Shown: positions 1 through 8,245 of the stretch, in pieces
How positions within the stretch are numbered: the stretch's first letter is position 1
Layout: each line of letters starts with the position of its first letter
Source: GCA-2709075 sp964492555
GTDB taxonomy: Bacteria > Pseudomonadota > Alphaproteobacteria > MPNO01 > UBA2964
Assembly: GCA_964492555.1 (NCBI GenBank)
Contig: CAZBKQ010000005.1
Coordinates: forward strand, 1-64,000
Reading direction: 5' to 3'
Length of the DNA: 64,000 nucleotides
Translations under genes and position numbers: made by a program
Notes under the pieces: model-generated
The model's input: the letters and a program-made list of their open reading frames with translations, nothing else
The model's database searches: none
Told to the model about the DNA's origin: nothing

Positions 1-1718
1 TCCACCGCGAACCGGTTCCAATAGGCTTTCGCGAACACATCATGCAGCTCTTCCCGGGTGACATCGGGGCTGTCGACCGCGACGGTCAGAATATGTGTCT
101 GGCCCTGGAACTGCATATCGACATCATGCAGTACGATGATTTCCTCGACCGCGATCCCTTCCATCGCGATGGTTTCGCGCCCGCGCTTTTCCTGATCGCG
201 GAAGGTCGCGGCGATTTCCGCCATATCGACGGCGGGCAGCGGCGTGTTGATGGTATTCACATAATCATGCCGCACATCGGCGACGGTACAGCCGACCGCG
301 TTGGTAATACCGGGCCGGGCGGGGATCAGCACTTTGGGCACGCCGAGCTCGCGCGCCAGCGCCGAGGCGTGGAGCGGTCCCGCGCCGCCGAACGGGAAAA
401 GTGCGAAATCGCGCGGATCATGGCCTTTTGCGAGGGAAACAATGCGCAGCGCGCCCGCCATCTTGGTGTTGGCGATCTGGATGATCGCGGCGGCGGCTTC
501 ATCCGCGCCCGCAAAGCCCAGCGGTGCGGCGATCTGTTCCTCCAGCGCCGCGGCGACTTCCTCCAGCGTGACCGCCGATTCAACCATCATCGCCGGGTTC
601 AGCCGTCCCAGAACCATATTGGCATCGGTAATGGTCGGCTGTGTGCCGCCGCGCCCGTAACAGACCGGCCCCGGCACCGCACCGGCGCTCTCCGGCCCAA
701 CCTCCAGAATGCCTGCGGCGGAGATATGGGCGATCGATCCGCCTCCCGCCCCGATAGTACGGACATCGACCATCGGCACATGGATCGGCATGGCGTATTC
801 GATCTCAAGCTCCGATGAGACCTGCGGGACGCCGTCCTTGATCAGCCCGACATCGCAGCTTGTCCCTCCCATATCGCAGGTAATCACGTTGGGATGCCCG
901 GCGACGCTTGCCGTGTATGCGGCGGCCATCACGCCGGAGGCCGGGCCGGACATCACGGTGTTGACGGCGGTTTCCGCAATGATTTGCGAGGAAACGGTCC
1001 CGCCATTGCCCTGCATTACCAGTAGATCGTGGCCATAGCCCTTGTCGGCCAACTCGGTGCGCAGCCGGTCGATATAGCGGTCCAGCACCGGCTGGACGGC
1101 GGCGTTGATCATCGCCGTGGTGCCGCGCTCATATTCGCGATATTCGGCCATCACTGCGGAACCGCGCGTGACGAAATCATTGGGCCAGATTTCGCGGACG
1201 ATTTCCTCGGCGCGTCTTTCATGGCTGTCATTCACGTATGAGTGCAGGAAATGGATAACGAGCGATTCAACGCCCGCCGCCAGCAGCTGTTCCGCCGCCG
1301 CGCGGACCTCGTCTTCATCCAACGCCGTGACGATGCCGCCATCGGCATCCATCCGCTCAGTTGCCTCAAGCCGTCTCTCACGGGGGATCAGACATTCAAA
1401 CGTGCCGATCAGCCCGTATGGCTTGGGGCGCGTCCGCCGGCCGAGTTCGAGCGAATCCCGGAAGCCCCGCGTGGTGATCAACCCGCAGGTCGCGATCTTG
1501 CGTTCCAGCAGCGCGTTGGTGGTGACCGTGGTGCCGTGGACGATGGTGTCGAGTTCGGGCAGGGACGCGCCGCCGGCCTCGATCGCCGCCAGCACGCCGA
1601 AGGCCTGGTTTTCAGGCGTTGATGGTACCTTGGCGATATTGACCGCGCCGGTTTCATCATCCAGTACGATCAGGTCGGTAAAGGTTCCTCCGACATCGAC
1701 CCCGACAATCCTGCTCAT
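1..1718 (-). CDS. hyuA: Hydantoinase/oxoprolinase family protein, A subunit (3' part cut by window edge)
   Basis: ATP-dependent amidohydrolase of the HyuA/OplaH family, which opens hydantoin-like or 5-oxoproline rings, normally with a HyuB partner. I read one uninterrupted frame of 572 codons from ATG at 1718 to the window edge; the family is about 680-700 residues, so the C-terminus lies outside. The N-terminal phosphate-binding motif GVDVGGTFTD is at residues 5-14, HGTTVTTNALLERK near residue 60, and the second ASKHA-type motif CDMGGTSCDVG near residue 280. All are as expected for an active A subunit. A 20-bp near-palindrome lies 24-43 bases upstream of the start. The substrate is unknown; the B subunit, if present, would be beyond the left edge. 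Confidence 0.93.
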   Translation of the reverse strand, partial: MSRIVGVDVGGTFTDLIVLDDETGAVNIAKVPSTPENQAFGVLAAIEAGGASLPELDTIVHGTTVTTNALLERKIATCGLITTRGFRDSLELGRRTRPKPYGLIGTFECLIPRERRLEATERMDADGGIVTALDEDEVRAAAEQLLAAGVESLVIHFLHSYVNDSHERRAEEIVREIWPNDFVTRGSAVMAEYREYERGTTAMINAAVQPVLDRYIDRLRTELADKGYGHDLLVMQGNGGTVSSQIIAETAVNTVMSGPASGVMAAAYTASVAGHPNVITCDMGGTSCDVGLIKDGVPQVSSELEIEYAMPIHVPMVDVRTIGAGGGSIAHISAAGILEVGPESAGAVPGPVCYGRGGTQPTITDANMVLGRLNPAMMVESAVTLEEVAAALEEQIAAPLGFAGADEAAAAIIQIANTKMAGALRIVSLAKGHDPRDFALFPFGGAGPLHASALARELGVPKVLIPARPGITNAVGCTVADVRHDYVNTINTPLPAVDMAEIAATFRDQEKRGRETIAMEGIAVEEIIVLHDVDMQFQGQTHILTVAVDSPDVTREELHDVFAKAYWNRFAV

Positions 1719-1741
1719 CCCGTTCCGACCCGTCCGCCAAA

Positions 1742-1761
1742 ATTGTTTGTGTACATACAAT
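1742..1761. promoter_or_regulatory. Near-palindromic operator candidate between hyuA and the exported-protein genes
   Basis: ATTGTTTGTGTACATACAAT matches its own reverse complement at 16 of 20 positions, with perfect ATTGT/ACAAT arms. TTGT...ACAA arms resemble operators of GntR (FadR/VanR-type) regulators, but no GntR gene is visible here. It sits in the divergent gap, just upstream of hyuA. Confidence 0.4.
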
Positions 1762-1834
1762 TATGCAGACACGAGGGAAGGGCGGCAAGAGGGAGGAGAT
1801 TGTCTGACTCGGAAACTGGCGACAGAATGCGCCC

Positions 1835-2344
1835 ATGACACCGGAACAGCGAATTGCGATCACCGGCGGCTGGGCCTTCGGGCTCGGGGCGGCCATGTGC
1901 TTGCTGGTTTTCCTTGCCGCTCTCGCCCCCGCCTTTGCGGTGGGGAAGGGCGCGGCGGCGGATTGTTACCGCGCGCCGGATATGGCGGAGGCACGGGCGA
2001 TCAAGGCGACCGGTTTTTATCGGGGGTATGCCAACCGGGAGGAAGCGGTTCTCCGCATATTTGATCATACGTCAGACGGGACACGGTTTTATTTCGTCCG
2101 GATGGAAAGCGATTACTGCGACGGCGCGCGCTGCATGACCGGCATTTTCAAGGACACGATCACGGGCGAAAATCTGCAAAGCTGGGGCGCCCTGCCGGCG
2201 CTCACGGCCATCGGCAAGTCCGGGCGGCGCATGTGCGACGGGTGCGATCCGATCTTTCCGCTGGCGTTTTATATGAACCCGGGCGACAAAACCCCGCGCG
2301 AGACGATTTATTTCTGGCGGCACGGTGTTTTTTTCGGAAGCTAG
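1835..2344 (+). CDS. Hypothetical exported or membrane-anchored protein, cysteine-rich
   Basis: Not recognised. A hydrophobic segment at about residues 14-36 (GAAMCLLVFLAALAPAFAV) looks like a signal peptide or anchor, so the remaining 130 residues should be periplasmic. Outside that segment there are five cysteines at 44, 95, 100, 134 and 137, the last two in a C-D-G-C arrangement, which could form disulfides or bind metal. It is divergent from hyuA and is followed after 3 bp by another exported protein, so the two are probably co-transcribed. Length 169 residues. Confidence 0.65.
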   Translation: MTPEQRIAITGGWAFGLGAAMCLLVFLAALAPAFAVGKGAAADCYRAPDMAEARAIKATGFYRGYANREEAVLRIFDHTSDGTRFYFVRMESDYCDGARCMTGIFKDTITGENLQSWGALPALTAIGKSGRRMCDGCDPIFPLAFYMNPGDKTPRETIYFWRHGVFFGS

Positions 2345-2347
2345 ATA

Positions 2348-2836
2348 GTGAAAAACCCCATCCTCACCTTTTCGCTCTGCATTCTGTTCGGCTTTATGGC
2401 GCTGCGGTTGATCGTCGGCGGGCCGGACGGGCCGCTCCGGATCACACCCGCGGGCGGTCTGGGTGAGGCCCAGGTGGAATTCATGCATGACCGGTTCGTC
2501 GAGGTCGCGACCGGCAAGCGCGATAGCGGCAAAATTTCCGACCTGACTAATTTCGAGTGGGATACGGTCTGTCTGTTTCTGCCGGGATGGTTGCCGCCAG
2601 GCGGGCCAACCGCGCCCTATCCGCTTTATGACGCGTCCTTCAGCGGCGATGACGATGTGTTCCACATGGTGTTCGGCAAGGGCGGTATCCGCAATATGAC
2701 TGCGCGGTTCAAGCGCACCGATCAACTGGATTTCGATCCCAGCGGAGAAAGCCGCACCGGGTGCCTGCCGGCCGGGACGTCCTTTTCAATTTCCCAGGCG
2801 AACAAGGACGCGCCACGCTATCTGGTGTTGAAGTAA
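2348..2836 (+). CDS. Hypothetical secreted or anchored protein
   Basis: Not recognised. It starts with GTG 3 bp after the preceding stop, which suggests an operon. Residues 4-22 form a hydrophobic signal/anchor segment (PILTFSLCILFGFMALRLIV). The mature part is about 140 residues and rich in glycine, proline and acidic residues, with cysteines near FEWDTVCLFLPGW and ESRTGCLPAG, and no motif I can name. The WDTVC-LFLPGW stretch and the paired cysteines suggest a small folded periplasmic domain. Confidence concerns the gene being real, not its function. Confidence 0.6.
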   Translation: MKNPILTFSLCILFGFMALRLIVGGPDGPLRITPAGGLGEAQVEFMHDRFVEVATGKRDSGKISDLTNFEWDTVCLFLPGWLPPGGPTAPYPLYDASFSGDDDVFHMVFGKGGIRNMTARFKRTDQLDFDPSGESRTGCLPAGTSFSISQANKDAPRYLVLK

Positions 2837-3047
2837 AGAATCAGCGTTGACGAATGAACTCCGGGCGGGGCCTGATACCGGGTTCATGCCGACCTCTCCC
2901 TGTCCCTCCCCCGCAAGCGGAGGAGGGGACGATGCGGGACGGTCCAAAATGAATTCCCTATCACCTCGGTGGAGGGGATAGGGGAGGGGTATTTGCAGAA
3001 GGGGGTTTGAAAAAAGGGAAGGAAGTGGCCTCGCGACCCGTCAGGTT
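2837..3047. repeat. Intergenic region with CTCCC/GGGAG palindromic sequence between convergent genes
   Basis: Between the exported-protein genes and the leftward cysteine hydrolases. It holds a CCTCCCCCGCAAGCGGAGGAGG hairpin near 2908 and a CCCTATC...GATAGGG hairpin near 2957-2985. Purine/pyrimidine-rich CTCCC/GGGAG palindromes recur at 23.78 and 44.22 kb. It may terminate transcription in both directions. No gene is visible. Confidence 0.4.
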
Positions 3048-3770
3048 TTATTCCGCGGCGCTCGCGCGTGTTTCCGGTCGCCACTCTTCGCCGCGTAACG
3101 TGGCGATTACCTGATCGGTCACCATGACATCGGCGAAATGGGTGTACATGGCGTTGATCGAGGCCTCATGCGCCCGCGGGTTGGAAGACGCGCAGGCATC
3201 TTCGGCCACCAGTACTTCGTAATTCAGCATCATCGCGTCGCGCACGGTGCTTTCGACGCAGACATTGGTGACGATACCGCAGACGACCAGCAATTCCACC
3301 CCGTGTTCGCCCAGCACCTTTTCAATATTGGACGCCCCCGGCGTGAAGGCGGAAAACCGGGTCTTGTTAATCTTGCGGTCGTCTTTCCGGACATCCAGCT
3401 CGTCATAGAGCTTGAACCCGATCCCATCCTTCGCCAGTTCCTGGCGGCGGTACTCCAGCCGGTCCTCGGTAAGATGGCCGTAATAGCTGGACCAGCCCTT
3501 AAGGTCCTTGTTGGTCAGGATGTTGCGGAGCCAGATAACGGGCGATCCCGCATTGTGGAACGCCCCGGCGAGCCGGTTGATGTTCGAAACGATATCAAGC
3601 GCCGGCGGGCAGTAATTGGTCGAGCCTTCCAGCAGATAAAAATTCTGCATATCGACGACGACGAGAGCCGAGTCCGCCGGTTTGATTTCGGCGATGCGAT
3701 GCGCGGCGCCGTTCTGCGCTTCGATCCGTGCGATATTTTCCGGCCACAGGACGCTTTCGGAACTGGTCAT
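3048..3770 (-). CDS. Cysteine hydrolase, isochorismatase family
   Basis: Predicted cytosolic hydrolase of the isochorismatase/nicotinamidase/N-carbamoylsarcosine amidase superfamily, which uses a Cys nucleophile on amides, carbamates or vinyl ethers. Counting from ATG at 3770 (240 residues; GGGAG lies 9 bases upstream, better than the in-frame TTG at 3785), the triad is visible: D40 in VVVDMQN, K136 in NKTRFSAF and C171 in GIVTNVC, followed by ESTVRDAM. Next upstream on the same strand is a second family member 50 bp away, and the two probably form an operon. The substrate is not predictable; with hydantoinase nearby, an N-carbamoyl compound is possible. Confidence 0.9.
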   Translation of the reverse strand: MTSSESVLWPENIARIEAQNGAAHRIAEIKPADSALVVVDMQNFYLLEGSTNYCPPALDIVSNINRLAGAFHNAGSPVIWLRNILTNKDLKGWSSYYGHLTEDRLEYRRQELAKDGIGFKLYDELDVRKDDRKINKTRFSAFTPGASNIEKVLGEHGVELLVVCGIVTNVCVESTVRDAMMLNYEVLVAEDACASSNPRAHEASINAMYTHFADVMVTDQVIATLRGEEWRPETRASAAE

Positions 3771-3820
3771 ACCGGTTGCTCCCAACCTGTTATCTGACGG
3801 AGACGGAAAGCGGGGCGCGC

Positions 3821-4522
3821 CTACTCCGCGGCGGCTGCACCCATATTGCGTTCCAGCAATGCGACGACCTGGTCGGTGGACTGTACGTCGCCGAACTGCA
3901 AATAGAACTGGTTCAGCGTCGCGTTATGCAGATCGTCATCCGGCGCGGCATTGCCGTCCGAAATCATCATGGTGCGGAAATTCAGCATCATCGCGTCGCG
4001 CGCCGTGGACTCGCAGCAGGTGCAGGTGGAGACGCCGGTTACCAGCACCGTATCGATACCGCGTTCGCGCAGCACGGCCTCAAGCTTCGATGGCGAGGGG
4101 ATAAAGGCCGAATAGCGGGTCTTGGGCACGACGGGGTCTTCATCATGCACATCCAGCTCGGGCCAGATATCAAAACCGCTGCCGCCCGGGCTCATCCCCT
4201 CAACACGCTTGTCGGTGCCTTCATCGGTCATGCGTTCATAATAAACCGACCAGAAATCCTTTGAATCCGGTCCGGAATGGGTCTGTATCCAGATCACCGT
4301 GCCGCCGGCGCGCCGGGTCGCGTCCGCCAGCCGGTTGATATTCGGCACGATATCGCGCGCGACGGGACATTCGGACGGCTGGCCCTCGCCGACGAAATAA
4401 AGCTGCATATCGACGACAAGCAGGGCGGTCTTCGGACCGTCGAGCGACTCGACCGTATGTTCGCGGCCGGAGCGGCGTTTTACGCGTTCGATATGTTCGG
4501 GTTTGATGACAACCTTGTGCAT
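3821..4522 (-). CDS. Cysteine hydrolase, isochorismatase family (second copy)
   Basis: 233-residue paralogue of the downstream neighbour. Triad residues are D38 in LLVVDMQ, K134 in VPKTRYSAF and C169 within GVSTCTCCES, an unusual cysteine cluster at 167, 169 and 170 in which 169 aligns with the nucleophile. The pair could act on different stereoisomers or successive substrates, or form a heteromer; this is inference. The start has a GGGAGGATCC-like ribosome site. Located between a short-chain dehydrogenase gene and the first cysteine hydrolase, all leftward. Confidence 0.9.
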   Translation of the reverse strand: MHKVVIKPEHIERVKRRSGREHTVESLDGPKTALLVVDMQLYFVGEGQPSECPVARDIVPNINRLADATRRAGGTVIWIQTHSGPDSKDFWSVYYERMTDEGTDKRVEGMSPGGSGFDIWPELDVHDEDPVVPKTRYSAFIPSPSKLEAVLRERGIDTVLVTGVSTCTCCESTARDAMMLNFRTMMISDGNAAPDDDLHNATLNQFYLQFGDVQSTDQVVALLERNMGAAAAE

Positions 4523-4590
4523 GGGATCCTCCCTTTGGGATTTCTGATTTTGGCTCTTATACCATCTATGAGCCGTCGGGTCAGCCGGGT

Positions 4591-5058
4591 TCAGACGCTG
4601 CCGCCGCCGCTCACGCTGATGGACTCGCCGGTGACATAGCGCGCGGCATCGGAAATCAGGAACTTCGCGACATCCACCACATCGTCCGGTTCGCCGATCC
4701 GGCCGAGCATCGACCGGCCGGCCGCCGCATCGCGTGCCGAATTGGTGTATTCGGCGATCATCGGGGTTTCGGTCGCGCCGGGGCTCACCGTATTGACGCG
4801 TATATTATAAGGTCCGAGCGAACGGGCGAGAGACCGGTTGAGCCCGTATATCGCGGCCTTGGATGTCACGTAGGCGGGACCGCCCCGGCCGGAGCCGCCG
4901 CCGACACCGCTGGCCTGNNNNNNNNNNNNNNNNNNNNNNNNNNNNNNNNNNNNNNNNNNNNNNNNNNNNNNNNNNNNNNNNNNNNNNNNNNNNNNNNNNN
5001 NNNNNNNNNNNNNNNNNCCGCCATGCGCGCCCGTAACCATTACCGTCTTGTTCGTCAT
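4591..5058 (-). CDS. Short-chain dehydrogenase/reductase, interrupted by a scaffold gap
   Basis: NAD(P)-dependent SDR. The start chosen is ATG at 5058, preceded by GGGGAGGAAAAATC. The first 13 residues end in VMVTGAHG, the beginning of the TGxxxGxG cofactor site. Sequence then vanishes into 100 N (4918-5017) and resumes with GGPAYVTSKAA, which holds the catalytic Y and K, followed by NIRVNTVSPGATETPM and a C-terminal YVTGESISVSGGGS. SDRs of this class are about 250 residues; only 13 precede the gap, and about 16 lie between the gap and the catalytic Tyr (usually residue 150-156). So about 125 residues, near 375 bp, are missing rather than 100 bp. Confidence 0.88.
   Translation of the reverse strand: MTNKTVMVTGAHGXXXXXXXXXXXXXXXXXXXXXXXXXXXXXXXXXXQASGVGGGSGRGGPAYVTSKAAIYGLNRSLARSLGPYNIRVNTVSPGATETPMIAEYTNSARDAAAGRSMLGRIGEPDDVVDVAKFLISDAARYVTGESISVSGGGSV
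4918..5017. other. Assembly gap (100 N)
   Basis: Exactly 100 N inside the SDR gene. The placeholder is shorter than the missing sequence, judged from the expected length of the SDR family. Confidence 0.99.
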
Positions 5059-5467
5059 GATTTTTCCTCCCCGTGCCGGTTGTCCGGTCAACATTATTTA
5101 ATGGCCCAAGAATAACCTCAAATGACCGGTTGCAAAGCCTTTGAACGAGACCGGTTTTGACGGCAAATCAAAAATGAAAAGTCAATGAAAAATTGTTTTG
5201 TAATCAACTTGACATGAAAGCCGCGATGTTATCCCATCCGCCCAACCGGAAAACTAAGAAGTTCCGGAGTATGGCGTCGCTGTGACGGCACCGATAGGGA
5301 AGCTGAGAAGGATCCGGGGGGTCTTCATACGACACCCGAAATCCATCCCTTGGCCAATTTGTCGGTTGCCGCGATAGACGGAAAAGTTTTTCCCGATATC
5401 GTCCTGGCGGCGTCTTGTTCCGGAAAAACGGCCGGTAGGCGTTATAAACGATAAACAGGCGAAGATT
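5059..5467. other. Divergent intergenic region upstream of the SDR and the tctAB fusion
   Basis: 409 bp with no convincing gene. The stretch 5160-5235 is AT-rich and includes TTGACA at 5209-5214, a possible -35 for the transporter, without a good -10 at standard spacing. ACCGGT occurs twice, at 5125-5130 and 5150-5155, 25 bp apart, and could be a repeated operator half for the leftward SDR. Nothing else is seen. Confidence 0.4.
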
Positions 5468-7621
5468 ATGGAAACCGCTGTTCTTCCTGATATTTCATTG
5501 GCCGCGGCCGCATGGGATGCTCTTGGTATTCTGTTCTCCTTTGAACGGATGGGCTTCCTCGCACTCGGCGTTATCATCGGCTTGATCGTCGGTGTTATCC
5601 CGGGCCTTGGCGGGCTGGTCGGCCTCTCGCTGCTGCTGCCCTTTACCTTTGACATGAACCCATACACCGCGCTGGCATTCCTCATGGGGCTGCAGGCGGT
5701 GACCGTGACCTCGGATACAATCCCGGCGGTCATGTTCGGTGTGCCGGGAACGGTCGGGTCGGCGGCGACGATCCTTGACGGTTATCCCATGTCCCGAAAG
5801 GGCGAGTCCGGGCGTGCCTATGGCGCGGCCTTTACCGCCTCGGTGCTGGGTGGTCTCTGGGGCGCGTTACTGCTGGGTGTCAGTATCCCGATCCTGCGCC
5901 CGGTAATGTTGCATATCGGGTCACCCGAATTGCTGTCCTTCTGTGTGTTCGGCCTGTCATTGGCCTCCGTGCTTTCCGGCGGTTCGCTGCTGAAAGGTCT
6001 GGCGGGCGCCTGTGTCGGCATCCTGGTCAAGACGGCGGGTGACGATCCACAGACCGGTACACTCCGATGGACCTTCGACTCGTTATATCTATGGGACGGG
6101 TTGCCGGTTGTGCCGTTGGCGCTCGGGCTCTTCGCCCTTCCCGAACTTGCCGATCTCGCGATCCAGCAAAAATCGATCGCCGATGAGGATAAGATCAAGG
6201 AAGGCCAGAAAACCGGGTCCCAATCGGGCCACCGCAAGGATCAGCTTATCGGTGTGCGTGATGTTATGAAGAACTGGTGGCTGATGATCCGCTGCGCCAC
6301 GATCGGCGCGGGGCTCGGCGCGGTGCCGGGTATCGGTGCCTCGGTCGTTGACTGGATCGCGTACGGCCATGCCGCGCGCACAGAAAAGGGCGCGGCCCAG
6401 ACCTTTGGTAAGGGCGATGTCCGCGGCGTTATCGCGTCCGAAAGCTCCAACAACGCGAAGGAGGGCGGCGCGCTTGTGCCGACCATTGCCTTCGGTGTGC
6501 CGGGTTCGGCCTCGATGGCGCTGATCCTTGGCGCGTTCCTGATCCACGGGCTTGTTCCGGGACCGGAAATGGTGACCAAGAAGCTCGACGTGACCTACAC
6601 GATGGTGTGGTCGGTCGCCTTCGCGAACATCATTGGCGCGGGTATCTGCTTCACCTTTGCCGACCAGCTCGCGAAGCTAGCGCTGATCCGGCCGGGTATC
6701 CTGGTCCCGATCGTGCTCGCGGTCGTGTTCGTCGGCGCCTTCCAGGGATCGCGTCAATGGGGCGATATCTGGGCGCTGCTGGGCTTCGGTCTGCTGGGCT
6801 TCATTATGAAGCGCCTGCGCTGGCCGCGTCCGCCGCTTGTGCTCGGCTTCGTGCTCGGCGGTCTTATCGAACGCTATATGTTCATCTCGGTTGAGAGATA
6901 CGGCGCGCGATGGACCTATGACATAACCGACTTCCCGGTCGTGGTGATCATGTTCATCATCACCATCTACGGCATCATGTTCCCGCTGATCCGTGACATG
7001 CGGGAACGCCGCAAGGCGACCCGTGAGGGCAATGCGGAGGTCGTCGTCAAGAAGTACGGCTTCCGCAAGGAAGGTCTGGATTACGACCTTGCTTTCACGA
7101 TCGGTCTTATGGTGCTGTTCGTGGTGGAACTTTCCATCGCTTCCGAGTGGGAGTTCGGTGCGCGGCTGGTGCCGCAGGTCATCGGTTACACGGCTCTGGT
7201 CATTTTGACGGCGATGTGCTTCACCAAGCTGTTCGTCAGCCGTGAGGTCAAAATTCCGGACCATGTCGATCCGGCGGAAATCGACGCCAAGACCGATGTC
7301 CATTTCGACATCGTGGTTGATTTCGGCGATCTGCCGATCCCGACCATCTGGCGCCGTGCGTTCGCCTACTTCGCCTTCTGTGGCGGGTTCTTCCTGGGGG
7401 CGTCGATCATCGGTCTCTTGCCGGCGATGTTCTTCTTCCTGGTCATCTATATGAAGACCTGGGGCAAGGCGAGCTGGGCGGTGACCCTCGGGATCGCGGT
7501 GCCGTTGTGGGCGTTCTGCTACGGTTTGTTCCACCACATCCTGATCATCCCGTGGCCGCAATCGGTTGTCGGCGATACATGGCCCATCCTTCGGACCATG
7601 AACGACATCAACCTGTTCTAA
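5468..7621 (+). CDS. tctA: Tripartite tricarboxylate transporter permease, TctA fused to a TctB-like domain
   Basis: Inner-membrane carboxylate:cation symporter subunit. Residues 1-510 are a complete TctA: the glycine-rich first motif GVIPGLGGLVGLSLLLP at 42-58, MFGVPGTVGSAATILDGYP at 89-107, and the repeated half-motif GAVPGIGASVVDW at 284-296 with AFGVPGSASMALILGAFLIHG at 341-361. After a charged linker (RDMRERRKATRE), residues 537-717 contain about four more membrane segments with the TctB-like GARLVPQVIGY motif. TctA alone is about 500 residues, so at 717 this is a natural fusion. A matching binding protein lies 1 kb beyond, convergent. A terminator follows the stop. Confidence 0.93.
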   Translation: METAVLPDISLAAAAWDALGILFSFERMGFLALGVIIGLIVGVIPGLGGLVGLSLLLPFTFDMNPYTALAFLMGLQAVTVTSDTIPAVMFGVPGTVGSAATILDGYPMSRKGESGRAYGAAFTASVLGGLWGALLLGVSIPILRPVMLHIGSPELLSFCVFGLSLASVLSGGSLLKGLAGACVGILVKTAGDDPQTGTLRWTFDSLYLWDGLPVVPLALGLFALPELADLAIQQKSIADEDKIKEGQKTGSQSGHRKDQLIGVRDVMKNWWLMIRCATIGAGLGAVPGIGASVVDWIAYGHAARTEKGAAQTFGKGDVRGVIASESSNNAKEGGALVPTIAFGVPGSASMALILGAFLIHGLVPGPEMVTKKLDVTYTMVWSVAFANIIGAGICFTFADQLAKLALIRPGILVPIVLAVVFVGAFQGSRQWGDIWALLGFGLLGFIMKRLRWPRPPLVLGFVLGGLIERYMFISVERYGARWTYDITDFPVVVIMFIITIYGIMFPLIRDMRERRKATREGNAEVVVKKYGFRKEGLDYDLAFTIGLMVLFVVELSIASEWEFGARLVPQVIGYTALVILTAMCFTKLFVSREVKIPDHVDPAEIDAKTDVHFDIVVDFGDLPIPTIWRRAFAYFAFCGGFFLGASIIGLLPAMFFFLVIYMKTWGKASWAVTLGIAVPLWAFCYGLFHHILIIPWPQSVVGDTWPILRTMNDINLF

Positions 7622-7644
7622 TTACGGGAACAGTGACAGAATGG

Positions 7645-7677
7645 CGCCGGTCCCGATTGGGGCCGGCGTTTTTCTTT
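7645..7677 (+). terminator. Rho-independent terminator after tctAB
   Basis: CGCCGGTCCC (7645-7654), loop GATT, GGGGCCGGCG (7659-7668) form a 10-bp stem with one G-T pair, followed by TTTTTCTTT. Confidence 0.8.
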
Positions 7678-7684
7678 GCGGCCC

Positions 7685-8245
7685 ATGCAATCCGTTTTCG
7701 ACTATTTCAGATCGATCATTTTCGACAGGCTGTTCGCGATCGTCGCGGTCATCGCGGCGGTCTGCGGCGCGCTTCTCTATGAGCTGAAGGGGCCGGAGGA
7801 AGTCTGGCGGGCCTTTCTGTCGAATGAAGGGGTATTTCTGCTTGTCGCCTCTCTGGTGCCCGCCGCCCTGATGCTGTCGGCGTTGATCGAGGTGCTCTTG
7901 TCGCGAGAGCTGGTGGAAAAATGGCTCGGCGTCGGTTCGGGGTTCAAGGGCATCATGCTGGCGACTTTCGCCGGGGCTTTCGTGCCGGGCGGGCCGTTCC
8001 TGTGTTTTCCGATCGTGCTGGCGCTTTACCGGGCGGGGGCGGACTGGGCGCCGCTGATCACCTTTGTTTCGTCCTGGTCGATCCTCTCGGCCATGCGGAT
8101 CATTGTCTTCGAGGTGCCGTTCGTCGGGTTCGAACTGCCCATCGTGCGGGTGCTGTCCTGTATCTGGCTGCCGCCCGTCATCGGTCTGACGGCGCGCTAT
8201 ATCGCGCGTATCTGGCCGCCGCCATTGGGGGAGCGTGACCGGTGA
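7685..8245 (+). CDS. Integral membrane permease-like protein, first half (DUF318/YraQ-like)
   Basis: 186-residue protein with about five membrane segments and the motif GAFVPGGPFLCFPIVLALYR, which resembles the conserved proline/glycine loop of YraQ-type (DUF318) permeases. Those are usually one polypeptide of 300-350 residues with two such halves. Here the second half appears to be encoded by the next gene, whose GTG overlaps this stop (GTGA at 8242-8245), indicating translational coupling. An in-frame TTG at 7676 inside the preceding terminator tail is a poorer start than ATG 7685. The substrate is unknown. Family assignment is moderate; membrane topology is clear. Confidence 0.7.
   Translation: MQSVFDYFRSIIFDRLFAIVAVIAAVCGALLYELKGPEEVWRAFLSNEGVFLLVASLVPAALMLSALIEVLLSRELVEKWLGVGSGFKGIMLATFAGAFVPGGPFLCFPIVLALYRAGADWAPLITFVSSWSILSAMRIIVFEVPFVGFELPIVRVLSCIWLPPVIGLTARYIARIWPPPLGERDR

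Noticed and set aside
2837..3047. CRISPR or tandem repeat array
   Set aside because: The CTCCC/GGGAG sequences are inverted and irregular, without evenly spaced direct repeats.
5200..5240. Sigma-70 promoter for tctAB
   Set aside because: TTGACA at 5209 is good but no acceptable -10 lies 16-18 bp downstream; kept only as a remark on the intergenic region.
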